Source: Azospirillaceae bacterium
GTDB taxonomy: Bacteria > Pseudomonadota > Alphaproteobacteria > Azospirillales > Azospirillaceae
Assembly: GCA_028281465.1 (NCBI GenBank)
Contig: JANQJV010000222.1
Coordinates: 1 to 43,670 of the forward strand
DNA: 43,670 nt
Direction of reading: 5' to 3'
The notes beneath the pieces were generated by a model, which was not told where the DNA came from, did no database searches, and saw only the letters and a program-made list of their open reading frames with translations. This document shows positions 31,388 through 38,326 of the stretch, piece after piece. Made by a program: the position numbers and the translations under genes. Position 1 is the first letter of the stretch. Every line of letters begins with the position of its first letter.

Positions 31388-32311
31388 ATGACCCGATCTG
31401 CCGTCTCCGTTTCGCCGCCATCCGGGACGGTTCGACCGACCCCGGCCGCCGTCTTGGAACTGCTCAAGCCGATCACCTGGTTCCCGCCCATGTGGGCGTT
31501 CGGGTGTGGCGTCGTGTCGAGCGGCGTTCCCTTGGCCGAGCGCTGGCCCTTGATGTTGGCCGGCATCGTGCTGGCCGGACCGCTGGTGTGTGGCACCAGC
31601 CAAGCCGTCAACGATTGGTTCGACCGGCATGTCGATGCCATCAACGAACCTGACCGACCAATCCCGTCCGGACGAGTCCCTGGCCCTTGGGGCCTCTGGA
31701 TCGCGCTGATTTGGACCGGTTTGTCGCTGCTCGTGGCGACCGTCCTGGGCCCATGGTGTTTCGGGGCGGCCGTGGTGGCCCTGGCGGCGGCCTGGGCGTA
31801 CAGCGCCCCTCCGCTCCGTCTGAAACAGAACGGCTGGTGGGGCAACACGGCGGTAGGCGCCTGCTACGAGGGGCTGCCCTGGTTCACCGGGGCGGCGGTC
31901 ATGGTGGGTGGCTTGCCCGACTGGCGCATCATCCTAATCGCCGTCCTTTACAGCGCCGGGGCCCACGGGATCATGACCCTGAACGACTTCAAATCGATCG
32001 ACGGCGACACCCGCATGGGGCTGCGCTCGCTGCCGGTGCAGCTCGGCGCATCGGCCGCGGCGCGCCTGGCCTGCGTCGTCATGGCCGCGCCCCAGGTGGT
32101 GGTCATCGGCCTTTTGGTGGCCTGGGACCGTCCGCTGCACGCGGGCTTGGTCGGCGTCGTTCTGCTGCTGCAGGGTCTGGCCATGATACGGCTCTTGCAG
32201 TCGCCGCGTGATTTAGCGCCCTGGTACAATGCCACGGGCGTCACACTGTACGTGCTTGGCATGCTGGCCAGCGCCTTTGCCCTCCAAAACGCGATCCCGG
32301 GAGTGTCATGA
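31388..32311 (+). CDS. bchG: BchG, bacteriochlorophyll synthase
   Basis: BchG is a membrane prenyltransferase of the UbiA family that esterifies bacteriochlorophyllide a with geranylgeranyl or phytyl diphosphate. The Mg-diphosphate motif NDWFDRHVDAINEPDRPIPSGR is at about 75-96 and a second acidic motif (NDFKSIDGDTRMG) near 200. About eight hydrophobic helices are seen. It encodes 307 residues from ATG 31388. The TTG at 31352 extends the frame but lies in the operator and is rejected. No Shine-Dalgarno sequence precedes the ATG. It leads the bchG-pucC-bchP-tspO operon and overlaps the next gene as ATGA. Confidence 0.95.
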   Translation: MTRSAVSVSPPSGTVRPTPAAVLELLKPITWFPPMWAFGCGVVSSGVPLAERWPLMLAGIVLAGPLVCGTSQAVNDWFDRHVDAINEPDRPIPSGRVPGPWGLWIALIWTGLSLLVATVLGPWCFGAAVVALAAAWAYSAPPLRLKQNGWWGNTAVGACYEGLPWFTGAAVMVGGLPDWRIILIAVLYSAGAHGIMTLNDFKSIDGDTRMGLRSLPVQLGASAAARLACVVMAAPQVVVIGLLVAWDRPLHAGLVGVVLLLQGLAMIRLLQSPRDLAPWYNATGVTLYVLGMLASAFALQNAIPGVS

Positions 32312-33678
32312 CACAGATTATCCCGCAGCCACTCGGCTGGATCGGCATCGTTCGGCTTGGCTTGGTGCTGACCTCATTGGGTGCGATCGTGGTGCTCACC
32401 ACGTCGACTCTGAACCGCGTCATGGTGGTCGAGCTGGGACTGATCGCAACGTTGCCCGGGGCCCTCGTGGCCATGCACCACGCCATGCAAATGCTACGGC
32501 CACGTTGGGGGTACGGCTCTGACATCGGCGGCCGACGGACGCCCTGGATCGTTGGCGGGCTGGTCGTGCTCGCCTTGGGCGGCTTCGGCGCGGCCGTGGC
32601 CACGGCCTGGATGATGACCGATCTGACCGCCGGTATCATCCTGGCGGTGGTGTCGTTCCTGCTCATCGGCATCGGCGGTGGCGCCAGCGGCACCTCGCTT
32701 CTGGTCCTACTGGCCAAACGGGTCGACGAACGGCGCCGAGCAGCGGCCGCCTCGATCGTCTGGACCATGATGATCTTCGGGTTCGTGATCACCGCCACCA
32801 CGGCCGGCCACTTCCTCGATCCGTTCTCGCCGACCCGGTTGGTCATGGTGGTGGGGTGCGTGTGCGCGATCGCCGTCATCGTCACCTGGCTGGCGGTGTG
32901 GGGGGTCGAAGGCACGGCCGACCCCAGAGCCGCCTACGCGGCGGACGATGCGCAGACACCGCCGACCCGGTTTTTTCAAGCCTTGCGGCAGGTCTGGCAC
33001 GAACCCCAGGCGCGCCGGTTCACCATCTTCGTCTTCGTCTCCATGTTGGCGTACAGCGCCCAAGACCTGATCTTGGAACCGTTTGCGGGCATTGCATTCG
33101 GCTTCACACCCGGTGAGTCGACAAAGTTGGCCGGCGTGCAGAACGCCGGCGTGCTGCTCGGCATGCTGCTGGTCGGCATCGCCGCCTCATCGGTGCTGGG
33201 CCCGCGCATTGGCACATTGCGCGGTTGGACCATCGTCGGGTGCTTGGCGTCTGGCGTTGCCCTGTTCGGCCTGACCATGGCCGGCTTCATCGGGGCCGGC
33301 TGGTGGCCGTTGCGCATCAACGTCTTCCTGCTCGGCGTCAGCAACGGCGTGTTCGCCGTCGCCGCCATCGGCTCCATGATGGCGCTCGCCGGCATCGGCC
33401 AGGCACGCCGCGAAGGTGTACGCATGGGATTGTGGGGCGCGGCCCAGGCCATCGCCATGGGCGGTGGTGGGTTCTTGGGAGCCGTTTCCGTCGACCTGGC
33501 ACGCGGCCTGGTGGGCACGCCCGTGGTGCCGTACGCACTGGTGTTCGCAGCGGAAGCGACGATGTTCATGTTGGCCGCCTGGCTGGCATCGCGAATCGAT
33601 CAACCGTCGGAACACGGCGTGGGGTTTCAATTTGTCGCCACCAACGATGCGTCGGTGGCCGAACTGGGAGGACGATGA
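32308..33678 (+). CDS. PucC-family protein between bchG and bchP (orf428 type)
   Basis: This 456-residue twelve-helix protein belongs to the same family as LhaA and PucC. Its position between bchG and bchP matches Rhodobacter orf428. The opening GIVRLGLVLTSLGAIVVLTTSTLNRVMVVEL parallels that of LhaA at 23652, and the loop GYGSDIGGRRTPWI is the family cytoplasmic loop. Members are thought to supply or shelter bacteriochlorophyll for antenna assembly; this member's own role is not settled. It is coupled to bchG by ATGA; bchP starts 4 nt after its stop. Confidence 0.92.
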   Translation: MTQIIPQPLGWIGIVRLGLVLTSLGAIVVLTTSTLNRVMVVELGLIATLPGALVAMHHAMQMLRPRWGYGSDIGGRRTPWIVGGLVVLALGGFGAAVATAWMMTDLTAGIILAVVSFLLIGIGGGASGTSLLVLLAKRVDERRRAAAASIVWTMMIFGFVITATTAGHFLDPFSPTRLVMVVGCVCAIAVIVTWLAVWGVEGTADPRAAYAADDAQTPPTRFFQALRQVWHEPQARRFTIFVFVSMLAYSAQDLILEPFAGIAFGFTPGESTKLAGVQNAGVLLGMLLVGIAASSVLGPRIGTLRGWTIVGCLASGVALFGLTMAGFIGAGWWPLRINVFLLGVSNGVFAVAAIGSMMALAGIGQARREGVRMGLWGAAQAIAMGGGGFLGAVSVDLARGLVGTPVVPYALVFAAEATMFMLAAWLASRIDQPSEHGVGFQFVATNDASVAELGGR

Positions 33679-33682
33679 CGCC

Positions 33683-34885
33683 ATGGCAGCCCTGGAAACA
33701 TACGACGCAGTCGTGGTCGGTGGCGGACCTGCGGGCGCCACGGCGGCCACCGAACTCGCTCGCGCGGGTCGGTCTGTGCTGTTGCTCGACCGTGACGGCC
33801 GCATCAAGCCGTGCGGCGGCGCTATTCCGCCCAAACTGATCCGCGAGTTCGCCATCCCGGACGGGCTTTTGGTGGCCAAGATCACCTCGGCCCGCATCGT
33901 GGCGCCGTCCTCGCGCCAGGTCGACATGCCGATCGACGGCGGGTTCGTCGGCATGGTCGATCGTGATGTGTTCGACGAATGGCTACGCGCCCGGGCGGCG
34001 AGCGCTGGCGCCGAGCGGCGTACCGGCAGCTTTGACACCTTGAGCCGCGATGACGACGGCATGGCCCGGGTCATCTATCATGTCGGCCCGGCGTCCGAGA
34101 AAGCGGCCCATAAGAACAGCGTGCGCACGCGTATGGTCATCGGTGCGGACGGTGCCAATTCGGCAGTGGCACGCCAGGCCGTGCCGGCCGCAGCGGAACG
34201 CCCCTTGGTGTTCGCCTACCACGAGATCGTTCAATCCCCAACCGCCGGTCACGGCGATTTCGATGGCAGCCGCTGCGACGTCTATTACCAGGGCCGGCTG
34301 TCGCCGGATTTCTATGGTTGGGTGTTCCCGCACGGGGAGACCACCAGCATTGGTGTCGGCAGTGCACACAAAGGCTTCTCCCTGCGCAACGCCACCCGCA
34401 TGCTGCGTCAGGCGGCCGGCCTGGACGGCGCGGAAACCGTCCGCTGCGAGGGTGCCCCACTGCCCCTGCATCCACTCAAGAAATGGGACAACGGACGGGA
34501 TGTGGTGCTGGCCGGCGATGCTGCCGGCGTCGTCGCCCCGTCATCAGGAGAAGGCATCTACTATGCCATGACTGGTGGCAAGGTCGCCGCGTCGGCGGTC
34601 GAAGCTTGCTTGGCCACGGGCGATGCCCGGGCCCTGGCGCAGGCCAGACGCCAGTTCATGAAGAAGCACGGCCAGGTGTTTTGGGCGCTCCGCTTGATGC
34701 AGGATTTCTGGTACGCCAACGACCGCCGACGTGAGCGCTTCGTCAGCATCTGCCGAGACCGCGACGTGCAACGTTTGACGTGGGATGCGTACATGAACAA
34801 GGAATTGGTCAAAACCGATCCCATGGCGCATTTCCGCATTTTCTGCAAGAACATCGCCCACCTGACCGGGATGGTGCCAGCTTGA
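33683..34885 (+). CDS. bchP: BchP, geranylgeranyl (bacterio)chlorophyll reductase
   Basis: BchP is a flavoprotein that reduces three double bonds of the geranylgeranyl tail to phytyl with NADPH. The FAD motif [20 protein letters not shown] lies at about 9-28, CGGAIPPKLIREF near 47-59 and the second flavin motif AGDAAGVVAPSSGEGIYYAM near 273-292. The ATG at 33683 gives the family length (400 residues) and has GGAGG 11 nt upstream. The much longer open frame from 33416 lies inside the preceding gene and is discarded. The tspO ATG follows after 2 nt. Confidence 0.95.
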   Translation: MAALETYDAVVVGGGPAGATAATELARAGRSVLLLDRDGRIKPCGGAIPPKLIREFAIPDGLLVAKITSARIVAPSSRQVDMPIDGGFVGMVDRDVFDEWLRARAASAGAERRTGSFDTLSRDDDGMARVIYHVGPASEKAAHKNSVRTRMVIGADGANSAVARQAVPAAAERPLVFAYHEIVQSPTAGHGDFDGSRCDVYYQGRLSPDFYGWVFPHGETTSIGVGSAHKGFSLRNATRMLRQAAGLDGAETVRCEGAPLPLHPLKKWDNGRDVVLAGDAAGVVAPSSGEGIYYAMTGGKVAASAVEACLATGDARALAQARRQFMKKHGQVFWALRLMQDFWYANDRRRERFVSICRDRDVQRLTWDAYMNKELVKTDPMAHFRIFCKNIAHLTGMVPA

Positions 34886-34887
34886 CC

Positions 34888-35376
34888 ATGTCCGCAGCCC
34901 ACCCGCGCCGGTGTGCGCTTCTGATCGCCGTCCTGGCGGCACTGGTCGTCGCCAGTGTGGGTGGGCTTATCACCGATCTCGGCCCTTGGTATCAGAGCCT
35001 GCAGCAACCGGCTTGGAAGCCGCCCGACGGGTTGTTCGCGCCGGGCTGGACCGTCATTTTCGGCCTGACCGCCTTGTCCGGATATCTGGCGTGGCGCGGT
35101 GCGCCGTCGAAAACCGGGCGACGCTGGGTGATCACTTTCTTCGCCCTCAATGCCGGACTGAACATCGCCTGGAGCCTGTTCTTCTTCCGCTTTCAAAGAC
35201 CGGACTGGGCGCTGCTGGAAGTTGGTTTGCTGTGGTTATCGATCGCCATGCTGATCGTTCTGTTGCGCCGGTTTTCCACCGCAGCCAGTCTATTGCTGCT
35301 GCCCTATCTCGCCTGGGTCACCTTCGCCGGCGCTCTGAATTATGCCGTCGTCCAGCTCAACGGCCCATTCGGATGA
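34888..35376 (+). CDS. tspO: TspO/MBR family tryptophan-rich sensory protein
   Basis: This 162-residue outer/inner membrane porphyrin-binding protein has five helices. The family motif WYQSLQQPAWKPPDGLFAPGWTVIFGLTALSGYLAW is present, as are NAGLNIAWSLFFF and PYLAWVTFAGALNYAVVQLN. In R. sphaeroides TspO down-regulates photosynthesis genes in oxygen, probably by affecting tetrapyrrole export or a PpsR effector. There it sits in the crt region; here it is the last gene of the bchG operon, 2 nt after bchP. The stop codon lies in a 17-bp tandem repeat. Confidence 0.93.
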   Translation: MSAAHPRRCALLIAVLAALVVASVGGLITDLGPWYQSLQQPAWKPPDGLFAPGWTVIFGLTALSGYLAWRGAPSKTGRRWVITFFALNAGLNIAWSLFFFRFQRPDWALLEVGLLWLSIAMLIVLLRRFSTAASLLLLPYLAWVTFAGALNYAVVQLNGPFG

Positions 35377-35397
35377 TGCTCCCATTCGGATGATGCT
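35364..35397. repeat. Perfect 17-bp tandem duplication across the tspO stop codon
   Basis: CCCATTCGGATGATGCT occurs twice back to back (35364-35380 and 35381-35397). The tspO TGA lies in the first copy. Perfect identity suggests a recent slip or duplication. Confidence 0.9.
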
Positions 35398-35544
35398 AAT
35401 GACCCGATCCTCGACTGTCGGCGACCCATTCGACAAAACCGTTCCATACCAAACAGGAACAATTTACCTTCTATATCAATAACTTATCTATGCAACCGGC
35501 CCCACCGCAGAGGAAGCAAGACGGTACGCTCGCTCCCGAAACGC

Positions 35545-35575
35545 AACCGGGCACAGCTTTGCGGTGCGCCCGGTT
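35545..35575. terminator. Hairpin between the converging tspO and cytochrome c2 genes
   Basis: AACCGGGC and GCCCGGTT form an 8-bp perfect stem with a 15-nt loop in the gap between converging genes. There is no T-run on either side. An AT-rich stretch (about 35440-35490) precedes it. A bidirectional terminator is plausible. Confidence 0.45.
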
Positions 35576-35634
35576 CGCAGGACTCGGAGCGACAATTCCC
35601 CCTGGCGGTCACAAAACCATAGGCGATACCACCG

Positions 35635-36048
35635 TCACTCGGCGGCGGCGCCACCATTTTCCCGGATATAGGCGATCACGTCCAAACGATCCTGCGGCCG
35701 GCGCAAACCGGCGAACGCCATCCGGTTGCCCGGAATGTACCGACGCGGGTTCTCCAGGTAGTCGAACATGACTTCTTCGGTCCAGACGAGACCATTCGTG
35801 CCGGCATCGGCGTGCGGCTTGGAAAACCGGAAGCCTTCCACAACGCCGGCCTGCCGGCCGAACACGCCGTGCAAGGACGGACCGACACGATGCATGCCTT
35901 CCTGCATCACATGACAGGCCTGGCATTGACGGAACACTCGCTGCCCCTTGGCCGGATCGCCTTCGGCCAGTGCAGCGGAGCCGGTGAACAGCACCCCACC
36001 CGCGAGCGAAAGACCAACCACGCCGGCGACGACGCGTAAACGAACCAT
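35635..36048 (-). CDS. Periplasmic cytochrome c2-like protein
   Basis: This is a soluble class I c-type cytochrome of 137 residues. The signal peptide spans 1-28 (cleavage after SAALA). Heme attachment is CQACH (42-46), and the distal ligand is Met110 in PGNRMAFAG. It probably carries electrons from the cytochrome bc1 complex to the photo-oxidised reaction centre or to oxidases, which fits its place beside the photosynthesis cluster. It resembles short cytochrome c2/c550 forms. The start is the ATG at 36048 with GGAGGAG about 8 nt upstream; the longer open frame upstream is spurious. It converges on tspO. Confidence 0.92.
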   Translation of the reverse strand: MVRLRVVAGVVGLSLAGGVLFTGSAALAEGDPAKGQRVFRQCQACHVMQEGMHRVGPSLHGVFGRQAGVVEGFRFSKPHADAGTNGLVWTEEVMFDYLENPRRYIPGNRMAFAGLRRPQDRLDVIAYIRENGGAAAE

Positions 36049-36403
36049 GGGATGTCTCCTCCCTTGCATTACGAAAACGAATTCGAGCATAGGGCTGTGC
36101 AGTGGAAAGACCAGCCGTATAGCCTGACAGGTTGAAACGGGATTACTGTTTTCCCGACCGGGCGTTGGACCGTCCCATCCACTTGCAGATGCAACGGAAT
36201 GCCGCACGCTGAACGCCGCCCGTTGGCGGATTTTACTTACTACGAATGCCCTGGTAAAGCACAGATTGCGGGCGGCATCGGCGGTATGGCGGCCGACCGG
36301 ATCATCCCGGCATTCACATCCGACCAATTTGTCGTAGACTTGGCCGCTTGCTCGGCCGGCGCCGAAGGCCCGCACGCAGACCAGTCGGCAGGAGGAAACG
36401 ACC
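36049..36403. other. Divergent intergenic region, cytochrome c2 / CBS protein
   Basis: This 355-nt region should hold promoters for both divergent genes. I found no exact TGT-N12-ACA site and no clear -35/-10 pair. Ribosome sites are present at both ends (GGAGGAG for the cytochrome, AGGAGG for the CBS gene). No supportable ORF. Confidence 0.4.
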
Positions 36404-36850
36404 ATGCCGGACAGAAAGCTCGTCCCAGACATCGTCAAGGAACAGGCGGTCTTAACCATGCCGGAACGCGCATCGGTACGCAGCGCCGCCGACATCATGA
36501 CCAAACGCAACGTCGGTGCCGTGCTCATCGCCGAGCGCGAGCGCCTACGCGGAATCTTCACCGAACGGGACATGGTCAAACGCGTCGTTGCGGTCGGTCT
36601 CGATCCGCTGACCACTCGGCTCGTGGACGTCATGACGCCCAACCCGCTCACCCTGCCGCCGGATGCAACGGCGATCCAGGCACTCAAACTCATGCAGAGT
36701 CGTAATATCCGACACCTGCCGCTGGTGGCCGACGACGTTATCGTCGGCATCGTGTCGATCCGTGACTTGTTCGACGTGGTCACCTCCAACCTGGAAAACC
36801 TGGTGGCCAAATACGAGAACATCATGTTCGGCATTGGCCGGTCCCGTTGA
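36404..36850 (+). CDS. Tandem CBS-domain protein
   Basis: This 148-residue protein is made almost entirely of two CBS domains (about 10-70 and 75-135), with the paired pattern SAADIMTKRNVGAVLIAERERLRGIFTERDMVKRV and ALKLMQSRNIRHLPLVADDVIVGIVSIRDL. Such free-standing CBS pairs bind adenine nucleotides and act as energy-state sensors for a partner; the partner is not evident here. A strong AGGAGG lies upstream of the ATG. It converges on the patatin-like gene. Confidence 0.85.
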   Translation: MPDRKLVPDIVKEQAVLTMPERASVRSAADIMTKRNVGAVLIAERERLRGIFTERDMVKRVVAVGLDPLTTRLVDVMTPNPLTLPPDATAIQALKLMQSRNIRHLPLVADDVIVGIVSIRDLFDVVTSNLENLVAKYENIMFGIGRSR

Positions 36851-36898
36851 CTGGCACCGGCGCCGGGCCCTGTGGTCTCGGCTCAAAGGCGGTTCGGC

Positions 36899-37870
36899 TC
36901 ACAGGCCGACGCGACAGGTATCGTAGGCGTTTCGGCCGGTCGCACAGACCAGGCTGTGGAGGGGCTTGGCGACACGGTCGACAGCCGCCCGTCCCTCTTC
37001 GATCAATTCGGCTGCCCGATCGAACTCCATCAGGCCGATGTGACCGACTCTTGGTTCGATCTGTAGATCGGGCGGATCGCCAGCCAAGCGTGCCCTGGCG
37101 ATGCGGTCCATGATGATGCTGAGAGACCCGGTCATGATGCCGAAGAGGCTGGGCCCGTCATGGTCGCGCCGGAACAGGCGCCGGGCAATGCCGTCCAACG
37201 GCGAAAATCGCCCGGCATGCCGTTCCAGATAGGGCAACACATCGAACCCGGCGGCCCGCGGGGTCGGCCTGTCGAGTCGGCCCATGCGGCCGACAGTATC
37301 GGCGGAAGGATTGACCGATAGCACCACGTCCGCGCCGAGCGCGCGGCAAACCGACACCGGCACCGGGTTGACCAAGGCCCCGTCGATCAGCCAACGCCCG
37401 TTCACGGCAACCGGCGGAAACACCCCGGGCAAAGAGAATGAGGTACGCAGGGCTGCGACCAGATCGCCCCGACGGAGCCAGACCTCTTGTCCACTCACCA
37501 GATCCGTGGCGACGGCAGCAAATGGGACCGGCAGTTGCTCGATCCGCACGTCGCCCAGGTGCCGGCGCATTTCGGCGACGAGCCGGTCGCCGCCGATCAG
37601 ACCACCCTGTGCCAAACGGAGATCGAGATACCCCAGAATTTTCAGGCGATTGAGACCGCGCGTCCAGGCTTCCAGCGCATCCAGCCTGCCGGCCAGCCAA
37701 GCGCCGCCGACCAGCGCGCCGACCGATGTGCCGGCAACCACCGACGGCTCGATGCCCTGTGCCAAGAGACCGCGCAGAATGCCGATGTGGGTCCAACCGC
37801 GCGCCACACCACCGCCGAGGGCAAGACCAAGTCGCGGGGCTGCGGCTACACGCGCGGGATGGTTGGGCAT
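36899..37870 (-). CDS. Patatin-like phospholipase (RssA family)
   Basis: This is a predicted cytosolic or membrane-associated lipid acyl hydrolase with a Ser-Asp dyad. The oxyanion motif LALGGGVARGWTHIG is at about 16-30, the nucleophile elbow GTSVG at 47-51 (Ser49) and the catalytic Asp in DGALVNPVP (Asp163). Length is 323 residues from the ATG at 37870, which has GGGGAG 7 nt upstream; the ATG at 37894 is an alternative. Physiological substrate is unknown. It lies between the CBS gene and a long intergenic gap. Confidence 0.88.
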   Translation of the reverse strand: MPNHPARVAAAPRLGLALGGGVARGWTHIGILRGLLAQGIEPSVVAGTSVGALVGGAWLAGRLDALEAWTRGLNRLKILGYLDLRLAQGGLIGGDRLVAEMRRHLGDVRIEQLPVPFAAVATDLVSGQEVWLRRGDLVAALRTSFSLPGVFPPVAVNGRWLIDGALVNPVPVSVCRALGADVVLSVNPSADTVGRMGRLDRPTPRAAGFDVLPYLERHAGRFSPLDGIARRLFRRDHDGPSLFGIMTGSLSIIMDRIARARLAGDPPDLQIEPRVGHIGLMEFDRAAELIEEGRAAVDRVAKPLHSLVCATGRNAYDTCRVGL

Positions 37871-38326
37871 GTCCTGTCTCCCCGTCGACAGCACGCGTCA
37901 GCCACGGCGAAGGGCAAAAAAACCGACACGGCGCGGGTCATGGGCCGGTCGGTGGCGCTTGCGACGATTCGACTCCCCCAATTTGGTAGGGCTGCACGGC
38001 GATGACATTCCATTCCGTCAACGGGCTGGGCCGGAAGCTGTCCCAAGCCGCAATCCAATGCGTGGGGACGTCGCCTAACAAGAAACTACGCCCTCTCTGT
38101 GAGGTGCTCGCCGGGGTTTTGCGGGGTCTAGAGCACGGACTTCGCGGCACCAATGAACGACCGATCTTCATGCCGACAACCGTGCTATAAAGGAGGGCAC
38201 GCCGTCGAAAAGCCACCGTTTCATTCATGGCGGGTCGGGCGGTAGCACGGAGTGGAACTAAAATGGAAATAGCTTTATAAATCAATCCTTTAATTCAGGC
38301 CCGAGGGTTCTGAAGGGCCGACTGGC
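37871..38326. other. Intergenic region, patatin-like gene / histidine kinase
   Basis: This 456-nt gap lies between two minus-strand genes. Short frames exist on both strands (for example plus strand from 38002), but none has family similarity or codon bias I would trust. An AAAGGAGGG ribosome-site-like sequence near 38190 is followed only by a 17-codon frame (about 38227-38280). It should contain the patatin gene promoter and the kinase gene terminator; neither was clear. Confidence 0.35.

Noticed and set aside
33416..33682. N-terminal extension of bchP
   Set aside because: The extra codons run out of frame through the end of the PucC-family gene; flavoprotein homology begins right after the ATG at 33683.
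36049..36834. N-terminal extension of the cytochrome c2 frame
   Set aside because: It reads antisense to the CBS-domain gene and lacks similarity; signal peptide and ribosome site place the start at 36048.
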